Origin: UA16 sp002292325
Lineage (GTDB): Bacteria > Bacteroidota > Bacteroidia > Flavobacteriales_D > Sanyastnellaceae
Assembly (NCBI GenBank): GCA_943788645.1
Contig: CALSRC010000015.1
Coordinates: 26,502-90,501, forward strand
Direction: 5' to 3'
DNA length: 64,000 nucleotides
A program made the position numbers and the translations under genes. Below are positions 7,661-17,187 of this stretch, one piece after another; the first letter of the stretch is position 1; every line of letters starts with the position of its first letter. The notes under the pieces were generated by a model. The model worked only from the letters and a program-made list of their open reading frames with translations, did no database searches and was not told the DNA's origin.

Positions 7661-9325
7661 ATGTCCACGACGGATCACATCAGTGCAGATCGACTCATTC
7701 GCACGTGGGTTGCATGCGGACTCACGCATGCGGTGGTGTCTCCGGGTTCTCGGAATGCTCCGTTGATTTTGGCTTTGTCCTCCCACCCATCCCTGGAGGT
7801 TGTGGTCGCCTTGGACGAACGGTCAGCAGCTCATTTAGCCTTGGGTATGGGCATTCAATCGGGACGTCCGGCACTCGTTGTATCTACTTCAGGGACCGCT
7901 GCAGTGAACCATGGGCCAGCCATTGCGGAGGCCTTCTACCAGGAAGTTCCTCTGATCAGTGTCACTGCGGATCGGCCCTCGAGAAACCGCAACTGGGGAT
8001 TGGGCCAAAGTGCCATGCAAACGGGTATGTTCGACGCACATACGCGCTGGTCGTGTGAGGTGACTGAATTCCAAAAAGACATCCATGACCTGGATGAAAT
8101 TGCCCGGACCGCTTGGGGAAAAAGCCAACAAGGTCCGGTACACATTAACATCTCGTTTGATGAGCCATTGTATGGCCAAAATGAATTCGTCAAAGGAACT
8201 GGGCCTGTGTCAGAACCGTTGATTTTTCAGATGCCAGAGACTCAGCAGATGCCGGATGACTTGCAGGATATTGTATGCCAGCATGATCCACGGATTCTTT
8301 TGCACATTGGTCCGGTGGCATTGGGCCCGTCCCTTTCTACGGAGGTAGACGCGCTCATTGAGCGTTGTGCCGTGGTGGCAGATGTTTTTGGAGCCCATGG
8401 TTCAGGTGCTGAGTCGAGCACCATGCGTTGGATGTGTGGATGGGATCGACAAGCTGACGAACAGTGGATTCCGGATGCCATTGTGACCGTAGGACTTCCG
8501 CCAATGGACAAGCGATTTCGCAGTCTTATTGTGGATTGGGGGGTGCCTCATTGGCACTTGGGACATGAAGAGAATGATTGGAATATGTTTGGGTCCAAGG
8601 TGGGCCAATGGCGAATGGATGCCAAAAACGGCCTCAATGAGTTAGCCGATGCGTTGCCCGCATTCAACGGATACGCTCAACGTTGGGAGGTAAGGAGAAT
8701 CCAATTGGAGGCCGCGGACATGCGCTCCCGAAATGATGAATGGGTTGATTTTAACGTATACCGCTGGTTGGCAGAACACCTGCCCAAAGCGGGTCGCATT
8801 CATTTTGCAAATTCTACCTCAGCTCGGTATGCACAGTGGTTTCAATGGAATGCATCGCGTCTGTGTGCGAACCGCGGAGTAGCGGGAATTGATGGTTGCC
8901 TGAGTACCGCTGTTGGAGATGCATTGATGGATTCTGACACGCCTGTTGTAGCCATCGTGGGGGATGCTGCATGGCTTTATGACCTCAACGGTTGGCATGT
9001 GAATCCCCGGCCGAATAACCTGAAAATCATTGTGATTAATAACGGTGGAGGCAACATCTTTCGGTGGTTAAAAGGTCCGGCTGATTCCGGATTGCTCGAA
9101 CGATTTTTTGAATCGGGTTTTGCGACAAATGTGCGCGGAACAGCTGAGCAGTTGGCCTTGCCTTATTTTTTGATTGATGGGTGGGATTCAATGGAAACAG
9201 GTTTTCAATCGTGGGCCAACAACTCAGGCTCCTGTTTGTTAGAAATTCAAACACCCGGAGAGGCTTCGGCAAACCATGTGCGCAATCATTGTGACACCAT
9301 GGGAGAATGGCTTCGGGATTCTTAA
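7661..9325 (+). CDS. menD: SEPHCHC synthase MenD
   Basis: MenD is a thiamine-diphosphate enzyme that adds the succinyl semialdehyde unit of 2-oxoglutarate to isochorismate. The 554 residues show the N-terminal PYR domain with VSPGSRNAPL and Glu53 (LDERSA), the central domain, and the C-terminal PP domain with VGDAAWLYDLNGW and INNGGGNIFRWL. The first is the GDx-N thiamine-diphosphate/Mg motif. The N-terminus is best fitted by the ATG at 7661. A GTG seven codons upstream is possible but lies before a -7 promoter element. menA starts two bases after its stop. Confidence 0.95.
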   Translation: MSTTDHISADRLIRTWVACGLTHAVVSPGSRNAPLILALSSHPSLEVVVALDERSAAHLALGMGIQSGRPALVVSTSGTAAVNHGPAIAEAFYQEVPLISVTADRPSRNRNWGLGQSAMQTGMFDAHTRWSCEVTEFQKDIHDLDEIARTAWGKSQQGPVHINISFDEPLYGQNEFVKGTGPVSEPLIFQMPETQQMPDDLQDIVCQHDPRILLHIGPVALGPSLSTEVDALIERCAVVADVFGAHGSGAESSTMRWMCGWDRQADEQWIPDAIVTVGLPPMDKRFRSLIVDWGVPHWHLGHEENDWNMFGSKVGQWRMDAKNGLNELADALPAFNGYAQRWEVRRIQLEAADMRSRNDEWVDFNVYRWLAEHLPKAGRIHFANSTSARYAQWFQWNASRLCANRGVAGIDGCLSTAVGDALMDSDTPVVAIVGDAAWLYDLNGWHVNPRPNNLKIIVINNGGGNIFRWLKGPADSGLLERFFESGFATNVRGTAEQLALPYFLIDGWDSMETGFQSWANNSGSCLLEIQTPGEASANHVRNHCDTMGEWLRDS

Positions 9326-9327
9326 AA

Positions 9328-10260
9328 ATGGTGAGAATGAAATCTTGGATTCAAGCATCTAGGTTGCGCACGTTGCCGCTTGCGACAGCCTGCGTCATGG
9401 TGGGAGGAGGTGTTTCATTTCGATTAGCGAGCGCTCAACCCCTTACAGCGCAGCGGTTTGGGATCGTTTTTGCTTCTATTTTAATGACCGTCATTTTTTT
9501 GCAGGTTTTATCGAACTGGGCGAACGATTGGGGAGACTACGAGAATGGAGCGGACGATGCTTCGCGCACCGATCGAGCCGTAGCGTCGGGTCGCATTTCG
9601 CCCGAATCCATGAAACGAGCAGTGAAACGTTTGTCTGCCCTGGCCTTGGCCTCGGGAGTTTCAGCCATTGCGTTGGCGCTTTGGGGAACGGATTTGATTT
9701 CTGCGGCATGGGGCGTGCTGGTTTTGGGCCTGCTCGCCATAGTGGCAGCTTTTCGTTATACCGCTGGAGCGAATCCTTATGGTTACAGAGGATATGGTGA
9801 CGTCATGGTGCTGGTATTTTTTGGTTGGATTGGTGTCGGAGGAACTGGGTTTTTGCTTTCGCACGACTGGGATTGGTCGTGGGTGTTGCCAGCGACGTGG
9901 TGCGGAGCCTTGAGCACGGCTGTATTGAATTTGAATAACATGCGCGATCACGTGAGCGATGAGCGAACAGGCAAGCGAACGTTGGTGGTTCAGATGGGAT
10001 GGCGAAACGCCAAGGTTTACCACACGGCATGCTTTTTCGTGGGGTGGATATGCTGGTGGATCTTTGCGTTGTACGTCGAGGCAGGTTTGTGGCGTGGCTT
10101 GGGATGGATCGCACTCATTAATGCCGTGCATGCAGCGCATGTCGTGCGCGTTTGGGGAACAGAGGAGCCTCAGGCGCTGGATGGTGAGTTAAAAAAAGTA
10201 GCACTTTCGACGGCTGTTGCGGCCCTCTTCATTTTACTGGCTCAAACAGGGGCAGCGTAA
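9328..10260 (+). CDS. menA: 1,4-dihydroxy-2-naphthoate polyprenyltransferase MenA
   Basis: MenA joins a polyprenyl chain to DHNA at the inner membrane, giving demethylmenaquinone. The 310-residue protein is a UbiA-family prenyltransferase with seven to nine hydrophobic segments. Its two aspartate-rich metal-diphosphate motifs are NDWGDYENGADD (about 70) and NNMRDHVSDERTGKRTL (about 208). Three in-frame ATGs (9307, 9328, 9337) exist. I favour 9328, just after the menD stop, since the family's homology begins at MKSWIQASRLRTLPL; 9307 would overlap menD by 19 nt. Its TAA overlaps the menC ATG (TAATG). Confidence 0.92.
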   Translation: MVRMKSWIQASRLRTLPLATACVMVGGGVSFRLASAQPLTAQRFGIVFASILMTVIFLQVLSNWANDWGDYENGADDASRTDRAVASGRISPESMKRAVKRLSALALASGVSAIALALWGTDLISAAWGVLVLGLLAIVAAFRYTAGANPYGYRGYGDVMVLVFFGWIGVGGTGFLLSHDWDWSWVLPATWCGALSTAVLNLNNMRDHVSDERTGKRTLVVQMGWRNAKVYHTACFFVGWICWWIFALYVEAGLWRGLGWIALINAVHAAHVVRVWGTEEPQALDGELKKVALSTAVAALFILLAQTGAA

Positions 10261-11339
10261 TGGATTCAATTGACAACTGTACGTTTGATTACTGCCGTCG
10301 CGATCTGCGTTTTCACGTGCCCGCGCAGACTTCGAGGGACACACTTCATTCGAAGCCGAGTTGGTTCATTCGGGTGAGGAACCATGCAGGGTTTGAAGGC
10401 TGGGGAGAATGCAGCATCATTCCCGGGCTCAGCCTGGATCAACCGCATGAAGTTGAGGCCTTTTTCGAACGGTGCGCAGCATCTAAAAAACTGGATGTAT
10501 CCGAAGTTCCCGAGCACCTGCCAGCGGTTCGTTTTGCAATCGAATCGGCGATTCGATGCCTTCATCTTGCGCAAGATTTAACTTATTTCCCCGGGTCCTT
10601 TAGACAGGGCACAGCGAGAATTCCGATGAATGGCCTCATTTGGATGGAAGAACCGGAAGGCATGTTGCGACAGGCCAAGCGGCTTTTGGATGCAGGATTT
10701 GAAACGCTCAAAATGAAAGTGGGCACGTTGCCATTTGATCAGGAATACGGCTGGCTTCGTGAACTCCGTGAAGAATCGGGGTCAACGAAGACCCTCAGGT
10801 GCGATGCCAATGGAGCATTTTCAGTGGAGGAGAATGGATGGTCTGTGATGCAAAAACTGGAGGCCTTGGCGGATTTGGAGTTTCATTCCATCGAACAACC
10901 TCTGCATCCGACAGACCGGCCTCAATTGGCGCGTTTGTGTGCGGAAAGTCCCTTACCGATTGGATTGGATGAGTCCTTGATTGGAGTGCATGGCAAAGGC
11001 AAGGTTCGCTTGTTGGAAGATATCAAACCCCAGTTTCTGATTTTAAAGCCGAGCTTACTCGGAGGATTTGCGCCTTCCCAAGAATGGATAAGGCTGGCAG
11101 AGGAACGGGGAGTTGGATGGTGGGCCACTTCTGCATTGGAATCGAACCTGGGACTCTATGCCATTGCGCAATGGGTGAGTGATGGCCTTCAATCAAATGA
11201 CCCGCTTCTTCCCCAAGGGCTCGGAACTGGCGGGTTGTTTGAAAACAACATTCAAGGCAGCATGGAAATTGGTCACGGTGAGTTAGCGAACAAGGCGCAC
11301 ATCAACGGTGCCTGGGACGCATTGCAAGCACTGATGTAA
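10260..11339 (+). CDS. menC: o-Succinylbenzoate synthase MenC
   Basis: MenC dehydrates SHCHC to o-succinylbenzoate. The 359-residue protein has the enolase-superfamily plan: an N-terminal capping domain (1-110) and a TIM barrel. Lys151/Lys153 in LKMKVG are the general acid-base pair. Metal ligands are Asp182 (CDANGAFS), Glu212 (IEQPL) and Asp237 (GLDESL), and Lys263 (LKPSLLGG) sits opposite. Dipeptide epimerases share these motifs, but the position between menA and menE fixes the role. Translation is coupled to menA by a one-base overlap. Confidence 0.93.
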   Translation: MDSIDNCTFDYCRRDLRFHVPAQTSRDTLHSKPSWFIRVRNHAGFEGWGECSIIPGLSLDQPHEVEAFFERCAASKKLDVSEVPEHLPAVRFAIESAIRCLHLAQDLTYFPGSFRQGTARIPMNGLIWMEEPEGMLRQAKRLLDAGFETLKMKVGTLPFDQEYGWLRELREESGSTKTLRCDANGAFSVEENGWSVMQKLEALADLEFHSIEQPLHPTDRPQLARLCAESPLPIGLDESLIGVHGKGKVRLLEDIKPQFLILKPSLLGGFAPSQEWIRLAEERGVGWWATSALESNLGLYAIAQWVSDGLQSNDPLLPQGLGTGGLFENNIQGSMEIGHGELANKAHINGAWDALQALM

Positions 11340-11345
11340 AGAAGT

Positions 11346-12398
11346 ATGAACGAAGGTCGAATTTTTCTTCAAGGTCGATGGTGGCCGTTGCAACCGGAAA
11401 GCATTCCAGCGCTTGAATCGGCAATCGCTGCTCCATGGGAACAGGACGTAGTAGATGTGTTGCGTTCTTGGTGGGATGACTCAGAATACCTAACGGTTAT
11501 GACCTCAGGCTCGACAGGGGACCCTCGACCGATCGACCATGCCAAGTCATCAATGGTGGAGAGTGCGCGCAGGACCTTGCACCATTTTGGATTACACCCT
11601 GGAGCGACGTCGGGGTTGGCCATGCCCGTTAAATTCATTGGCGGTATGATGATGCTGGTGCGCGCCATAGTAGGTAAACTGGATGTGGTGGCAGTGCAGC
11701 CACAGGCGTGCCCGAAATTCTTCGATTCACCCGATTGTTTGCTGGATTTTGTGCCGCTAACTCCCGCCCAAGCTCAAGCTTTGCATGCGACAGACCCTGA
11801 TCGTTGGCGTCGTATTCACTGCCTGTTGGTGGGTGGTGGAACCGTAAATCGCACGTGGTTGAAGTCGCTCAAGGATGGTCCCAGGATTGTCGAATCTTTC
11901 GGAATGACCGAAACCATTAGCCATTTTGCGCTGCGGACGTTGCACCCGAAAGCGGAGAAAGATTTTCATTGCTTGCCCGGTTTTCAGGTTTCTTCAGCCG
12001 AAAACGATGCTTTGGTGATTCAAGGACCTCATGGGCAGCGATGGGAAACAAGAGACGCGGCCCACGTTTCTTCCCCACACGCGTTCACATGGCTTGGAAG
12101 ACTGGATGGAGTGGTCAATTCCGGTGGGATCAAAATACACCCCGAGCATGTTGAATCAATCTTGTCTTCGGTCATAGATCAACCTTTTAAATGCTTTGGA
12201 AAATTTGATGAGCATTGGGGTGAAATTCTAGTTTTGCGCATTCACGCCGAGACCGCCCCTCCCGATGCGGAGGCCATTCGAAGCCGGATATGGGCTCGGG
12301 CTGGGAATGATTTGTCAAAGCACCACAGCCCCAAAATCATTGAATGGGCACCTTTGCAGCAAACAAAAACTGGAAAATGGAAAATGCCTCTCCCATGA
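11346..12398 (+). CDS. menE: o-Succinylbenzoate-CoA ligase MenE, short form
   Basis: MenE activates o-succinylbenzoate to its CoA thioester through an acyl-adenylate. The 350 residues are the short ANL-superfamily form common in Bacteroidota, lacking most of the N-terminal subdomain. Recognised motifs are the P-loop TSGSTGDPRP (53-62), GGGTVNRTW, ESFGMTETISHFAL (A5), GRLDGVVNSGGIKIHPEHVE (A7-A8 hinge) and the C-terminal KTGKWKMPLP whose Lys344 would catalyse adenylation. The stop overlaps the rdgB start as ATGA. menB, which would follow this step, is not in the window. Confidence 0.92.
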   Translation: MNEGRIFLQGRWWPLQPESIPALESAIAAPWEQDVVDVLRSWWDDSEYLTVMTSGSTGDPRPIDHAKSSMVESARRTLHHFGLHPGATSGLAMPVKFIGGMMMLVRAIVGKLDVVAVQPQACPKFFDSPDCLLDFVPLTPAQAQALHATDPDRWRRIHCLLVGGGTVNRTWLKSLKDGPRIVESFGMTETISHFALRTLHPKAEKDFHCLPGFQVSSAENDALVIQGPHGQRWETRDAAHVSSPHAFTWLGRLDGVVNSGGIKIHPEHVESILSSVIDQPFKCFGKFDEHWGEILVLRIHAETAPPDAEAIRSRIWARAGNDLSKHHSPKIIEWAPLQQTKTGKWKMPLP

Positions 12399-12991
12399 AA
12401 TCTTTAGAAAAAAAACGAGTGGTTGTGTTTGCAACGCACAACGTAAATAAAGCGAGGGAGGTTCAGCAAATGCTGGGTCAATCCTTTGAAGTGAAAACCT
12501 TGACCGATATCGGATGCCATGAAGAAATTCCAGAGACGGCAACGACACTTGAGGGGAATGCACGGATTAAAGCCCAGCATGTGGTTGAAAATTATGGCCT
12601 CGATTGCTTTGCAGATGATACGGGATTGGAAGTTCAAGCGCTTGACGGGAGACCGGGTGTGCATACAGCGCGGTTTGCGGGTGAGGCCGCTACAGCATCA
12701 GACAACATGGTTAAATTACTCCAGGCGCTGGCAGATACCGAGAACAGGGAAGCCCGCTTCCGCACGGTTTTTTGCATGGTCCAATCTGGGCAAGAAACCT
12801 TCGTGGAAGGAATTTGTAATGGACACATTGCCCAGGAGAAATCAGGAGAAGATGGCTTTGGATACGATCCGGTATTCATCCCCGAAGGACGGGATTCAAC
12901 CTTCGCTGAAATGTCACCAGAAGATAAAAACGCTGTGAGCCACAGGGGAAAAGCCGTCCGTTCCATGGTGAACACCTTGTTGGAAAGCTAA
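12395..12991 (+). CDS. rdgB: dITP/XTP pyrophosphatase (RdgB/HAM1)
   Basis: RdgB hydrolyses non-canonical purine triphosphates such as dITP and XTP, keeping them out of DNA. From the ATG at 12395 the product has 198 residues. It shows the family's ATHNVNKAREV near the N-terminus, FADDTGLEVQALDGRPGVHT (about 72-91), GYDPVFIPEG and SHRGKA in the expected order. An in-frame ATG at 12344 lies inside menE and would add 17 residues absent from the family. The ATGA overlap with menE makes it the last gene of the men operon, a position convention rather than a pathway link. Confidence 0.93.
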   Translation: MKSLEKKRVVVFATHNVNKAREVQQMLGQSFEVKTLTDIGCHEEIPETATTLEGNARIKAQHVVENYGLDCFADDTGLEVQALDGRPGVHTARFAGEAATASDNMVKLLQALADTENREARFRTVFCMVQSGQETFVEGICNGHIAQEKSGEDGFGYDPVFIPEGRDSTFAEMSPEDKNAVSHRGKAVRSMVNTLLES

Positions 12992-13054
12992 TGACTTCTG
13001 GGGTAATCACCTGAAAAAGATGTTGCATCTTTGTGACAGCAAAATCGAAGCCGC

Positions 13055-14009
13055 ATGAACTATTTGGAATTCGAAGAGCCGATCCGACAGCTCCGTGAAC
13101 AGCTTACCCAAGCCAAGGAGTTGCAGGGAACAGAGTGACGTTGATATGGAAGCTTTGGTTCAAGACCTTGAATCAAAAATCCGGGAAGTAACGGAAAGCA
13201 TTTATTCCAATTTGACCCCTTGGCAGCGTGTCCAAGTGAGCCGGCACCCTGACCGGCCTTATACCCTGAATTACATCGATGCCTTGACGGACGGGAATTT
13301 CATGGAATTGCATGGAGACCGAACGGTGAAAGATGACAAAGCAATGGTAGGAGGGTTTGGATTCATGGACGATCAGTGCGTCATGTTCATCGGTCAGCAG
13401 AAGGGTATTAACACGAAAATGCGCCAATATCGAAACTTCGGAATGGCCAACCCTGAAGGATACCGGAAGGCTTTGCGCTTGATGCGCTTGGCTGAAAAAT
13501 TTAACCGGCCGATTGTGACACTAATCGATACACCTGGAGCGTATCCTGGATTGGAGGCTGAAGAACGAGGCCAAGGAGAAGCCATTGCGCGAAATCTCAT
13601 CGAGATGTGTCAATTGCGTGTGCCCGTGATTTGCATCGTCATCGGTGAAGGCGCCTCAGGCGGCGCGCTTGGAATTGGCATTGGAGACCGGGTATTGATG
13701 CTTGAGAACACCTGGTATTCAGTCATTAGCCCGGAATCATGCTCTTCCATTCTTTGGAGGAATTGGGAGCATAAAATGGAGGCTGCGGAGGCCCTAAAAT
13801 TAACGGGTTCCGACATGCAGTCATTGGGCCTCGTAGATGGCATTATTCCCGAACCGTTAGGAGGTGCACATGCGCAACCTGACGCGATGTTCAATCAACT
13901 GAAGAAAGAAATCAAAAAGCACCTGAACAAGCTGGTTCCAATGGACTCTGATAAGCGAATCGACCAGAGAATTAGAAAGTTCTCAGCGATGGGGGTGGTA
14001 AATAGCTGA
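13055..14009 (+). CDS. accA: Acetyl-CoA carboxylase carboxyltransferase subunit alpha (frame break near the N-terminus)
   Basis: AccA and AccD form the carboxyltransferase that makes malonyl-CoA for fatty acid synthesis. The true N-terminus is MNYLEFEEPIRQLREQL from the ATG at 13055, but that frame stops at a TGA at 13136-13138. The conserved protein continues one frame later as SDVDMEALVQDLESKI and then runs intact to 14009 with TPWQRVQVSRHPDRPYTLNY, TLIDTPGAYPG and GEGASGGALGIGIGDRVL. A one-base insertion or two-base loss in the CAGAGTGAC stretch explains it. A GTG at 13095 opens the longer frame but would give a wrong N-terminus. accD is not in the window. Confidence 0.9.
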
Positions 14010-14064
14010 CTATCTGCTTAGATTCCTTAGTTTTGCGCGAATTAGAAGATTCACACGTTTAAGA

Positions 14065-15778
14065 ATGAATTGTAACACATACACCTGGAAGCGGGTCCTT
14101 GACTGGGCTTTTGGCTTCCGTTTTGTTTTTGGCCGGCTGCACTGGATTGGGCAGCATGGAAAAGGAAATTGAAGCCATGGGGCTCGAAGCGACTCCTGAA
14201 CCCTTGATCCTGCGCGGCAATCAAGTCGAATTGGAAATCTCAGGAAAGTTCCCTGCGAAATACTTCGGGAAGAAGGTTAGCATCGAAGCCACTCCCGTGG
14301 TAACATGGGAAGGAGGAAGTTCTTCTTTCGACATGCAAGGTTTCCAGGGGGAAGACGCCGCTGGAAACTATACGGTTGTTTCCTACGAATCAGGAAAGTC
14401 ATTTTCTTATTCGTCGGCGATCCCTTTCGATCCTGCAATGGAGGATGCTTCAGAGCTTGCTGTTCAGATTTCAGGTCGACAAGGCAATAAAAGCGCATCT
14501 TTTGATCCGATTGTTGTTGGAGCAGGCGTCATCACGACCCCGTTGTGGGTTCAATCCGATGATCAATTTATTCCCGTGAAGGATGAATTCCAGCGTGTTA
14601 TTACATACACCCAAGAGGCTACGATCAATTACAGCGTTCGATCAGCAGTTGTTCGCTCTGGAGAACTCCGTGACGAGGATTGGAAGGCGTTGACTGCACT
14701 GATGAAATTGTCGGTTGAAGCGGATAGTGTGACCATCACCGGGGCGTCCATCGAATCGTATGCATCACCGGAGGGCGAGATTGCTCTGAATGAGGACCTC
14801 GCAAGCGATCGTGCGAGTTCTGCTGCTGAAGCGATGACGCGTGGGATGAAACGAATGAAGCTCACAGCAGATGATTCATTCTATGCGCTGGTTCCAAAGG
14901 GAGAAGATTGGCAGGGCTTCAAGTCATTGATGCAGTCTTCGAACATCGAGGATAAGAATTTGATTCTCCGCGTGCTCGAGATGTATACAGATAAGAACAA
15001 GCGCGAAGAGGAAATCAGAAACATCGCCAAGACGTATAAGGAAATTGAAAAGGACATCCTGCCTGCACTGCGTCGGTCTCAGCTCGTTGTTTCATACGAT
15101 GTTGAAGGTTACACAGATGAAGAGTTAAGAAATTACTCCATGAGCAACCCTGATATGCTGACAGCAGATGAACTGCTTTTTGCAGCGACACTGTTCGATG
15201 ACATGAATGATAAATTGACTATCTACCAGAGTGCTGCACGAGTCCATGCTGATGATTTCCGAGGATACAACAATGCAGGCTGTTGTCTTGCTGAGATGGG
15301 GCGAATGAATCAAGCATGGGAGTTGTTTGAGCAAGCTTTGGAATTGGACCGAAACAAAGCCGTCGTAAACAACGTGGCAGCTATTATGCGCAAGGACGGT
15401 GACATCGACGGTGCCATGAAGTTGCTGAACGAAGCTGCAGGAGCTGGTCCTGAGGTCGGTTACAACAAAGGAATCATCCTGATTCAAAAAGGAGATTATG
15501 CTTCAGCGATTTCCAATATGGGCCGAGTGAGTACGGTAAATGTGGCTTTGGCAAAGCTGCTCAACGGCGATGCGGGTGCGGCAAAAACCACACTCGAAAA
15601 TGCAGGAGACGATAGCGCAGTTGCGCACTATGTACTGGCCATTGCGTGTGCACGATTGAACGATTCGGCGGGCGTTAAGAAGAACTTAAGCCAAGCCTTG
15701 GCGAAGGATCCAAGTTTGCGCAAGAAGGCGGAAAAGGATTTAGAGTTCCGCGACGTGCGTGAGGCCATCGGCATGTAA
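14065..15778 (+). CDS. OmpA-like/TPR lipoprotein (frame break in the signal peptide)
   Basis: About 570 residues. The ATG at 14065 gives MNCNTYTWKRVL, then the frame must move by +1 near 14097 to reach TGLLASVLFLAGC, a convincing lipobox. Together they form a normal lipoprotein signal with basic residues before the hydrophobic core. The open frame on its own starts at TTG 14099 and lacks the basic part. The mature protein has beta-rich repeats, then an OmpA-like segment (ITGASIESYASPEGEIALNE with LASDRASSAAEAM) and C-terminal TPR repeats (about 400-540). A cell-envelope role is likely; the exact function is unknown. An intrinsic terminator follows. Confidence 0.75.
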
Positions 15779-15796
15779 TTCAAAAAGACTTCATTG

Positions 15797-15826
15797 AAAA
15801 GCCCCGGTTCGCTGGGGCTTTTTTTT
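15797..15826 (+). terminator. Intrinsic terminator after the OmpA/TPR lipoprotein
   Basis: AAAAGCCCC and GGGGCTTTT form the stem around GGTTCGCT, followed by a run of eight T residues. It ends the lipoprotein transcript. The end of its T run doubles as part of the -33 element of the next gene. Confidence 0.9.
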
Positions 15827-15854
15827 GCTCCTCATTTGGAGAGCGGTACATTCG
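15824..15854 (+). promoter_or_regulatory. Promoter TTTG-N19-TACATTCG of the S37 peptidase
   Basis: TTTG at 15824-15827 and TACATTCG at 15847-15854 are spaced by exactly 19 bp, as in Bacteroidota housekeeping promoters; the -7 element has one mismatch (TTCG for TTTG). It ends four bases before the ATG at 15859, predicting a leaderless mRNA. Confidence 0.6.
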
Positions 15855-15858
15855 CTCC

Positions 15859-17187
15859 ATGTTAAGAATTGGATTTTTGGTGCGTGCGGTTGTCTTAACG
15901 GCAACTGTGTTGGTCTCGGAGTCTTTGGTCGCTCAAGATAAGGTGAGGTCGGTTGAGGAATTTTTATTTGATTTGCCAGATGTCCGGTTTAAGGCCATTG
16001 CTCCGCCCTCGCATTTTCAGAAGGCATGGGCATTGCAAATACGTCAACCTCTGGATCATGCACATCCTGATGCAGGGAGCTTCTGGCAAAGGGTTTATGT
16101 CTCCCTTTTGGATGTCACCAGCCCAACGGTTTTGGTGACCGAGGGGTATGGTCGTGGGAATAATTATGCGAGCGAATTAGCTCAAGAAGTCGGTGCCAAC
16201 CAAGTAGTGGTGGAACACCGGTATTATGGCGAGAGCATGCCGGATTCATTGGATTATCGTTATTTGAATATTCGACAGGCTACAGCGGATTTACATCGTA
16301 TACGGACTTTATTGGGAGCTTACTTTCAGTCACCTTGGCTTGCGTCGGGCATCAGTAAGGGCGGGCAGACAACGATTTATTATCGGTACTTTTATCCGGA
16401 TGACGTCGTGGCGAGCGTTCCCTATGTTGCGCCCATTAATTTGTCCTTGGAAGATGATAGGATCTACTCATTTTTAAACACGGTAGGCAGTCGAAAATGT
16501 CGCAGCCGAATTGAAGATATTCAATTGCGCATTCTGACTGATTATGACGCGAGTCTATTGCGGTTGAAATGGCATGCGAAGGGAGAGGGATTGCGGTTTG
16601 ATTACTTGACTTTGGAAGAGGCCTTTGAATATGCCGTCCTGGAATATCCTTTTTCCTTCTGGCAGTGGGGCGCAGATTGTGCAGATATTCCTGATGCAAA
16701 TGCGGATCTAGAAGAGGTGTTGGATCACTTTTTGACGGTAAGTGGTATGGGTTTTTTCTCAGACGAGGGCATGGAGGGTTATGCATCTCACTATTACCAA
16801 TGCGCTGCTGAATTTGGTTACTACGGCTACGAAACCCATTCGTTTAAGGAATTACTTCGCGCATTGCCTACGAGCCACAATCCCTCTGCAATTTTCACTC
16901 CCAATCACATGGACGTGGTCTACGACGGAGGAGCATTGGCAGATTCCGTGTACCATTGGGTGGAAGAGAAAGGGGACGGATTTATCTACATCAACGGTGC
17001 GTTGGATACCTGGAGTGCGACGGCGATGCCTGCAAACCCGAGTCGTGATGCATTGTATTTTTTCCTAGAAGGTGAAAGCCACGGGTCGGCGCGGATGCGG
17101 AACATGGTTGACGCGCAAAGAGATGCTGTCAAGAATTCTTTAGAACGTTGGTTGGGCAGCTCCGTAACAGGAGCTCTAGCCGATTGA
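15859..17187 (+). CDS. Secreted S37-type serine peptidase (tripeptidyl aminopeptidase-like)
   Basis: The 442-residue alpha/beta-hydrolase has a signal peptide (MLRIGFLVRAVVLTATVLVS, cleavage near VAQ). VVEHRYYGES at about 117 is followed by the nucleophile elbow SGISKGGQ with Ser166. NGALDTWSA is the likely Asp site and GESHGSAR the His site near the C-terminus. This order fits peptidase family S37, known for releasing tripeptides from protein N-termini. Family membership is by motif pattern; the substrate is unknown. No T9SS tail is present, so it is probably periplasmic. Its last 12 nt overlap the end of the convergent methyltransferase gene. Confidence 0.8.
   Translation: MLRIGFLVRAVVLTATVLVSESLVAQDKVRSVEEFLFDLPDVRFKAIAPPSHFQKAWALQIRQPLDHAHPDAGSFWQRVYVSLLDVTSPTVLVTEGYGRGNNYASELAQEVGANQVVVEHRYYGESMPDSLDYRYLNIRQATADLHRIRTLLGAYFQSPWLASGISKGGQTTIYYRYFYPDDVVASVPYVAPINLSLEDDRIYSFLNTVGSRKCRSRIEDIQLRILTDYDASLLRLKWHAKGEGLRFDYLTLEEAFEYAVLEYPFSFWQWGADCADIPDANADLEEVLDHFLTVSGMGFFSDEGMEGYASHYYQCAAEFGYYGYETHSFKELLRALPTSHNPSAIFTPNHMDVVYDGGALADSVYHWVEEKGDGFIYINGALDTWSATAMPANPSRDALYFFLEGESHGSARMRNMVDAQRDAVKNSLERWLGSSVTGALAD

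Noticed and set aside
13055..13160. Programmed +1 frameshift in accA, by analogy with prfB
   Set aside because: The break is at a TGA followed by C, but no Shine-Dalgarno-like stimulator or slippery codon is seen, and unrelated genes in the window have the same kind of break without a stop at the site.
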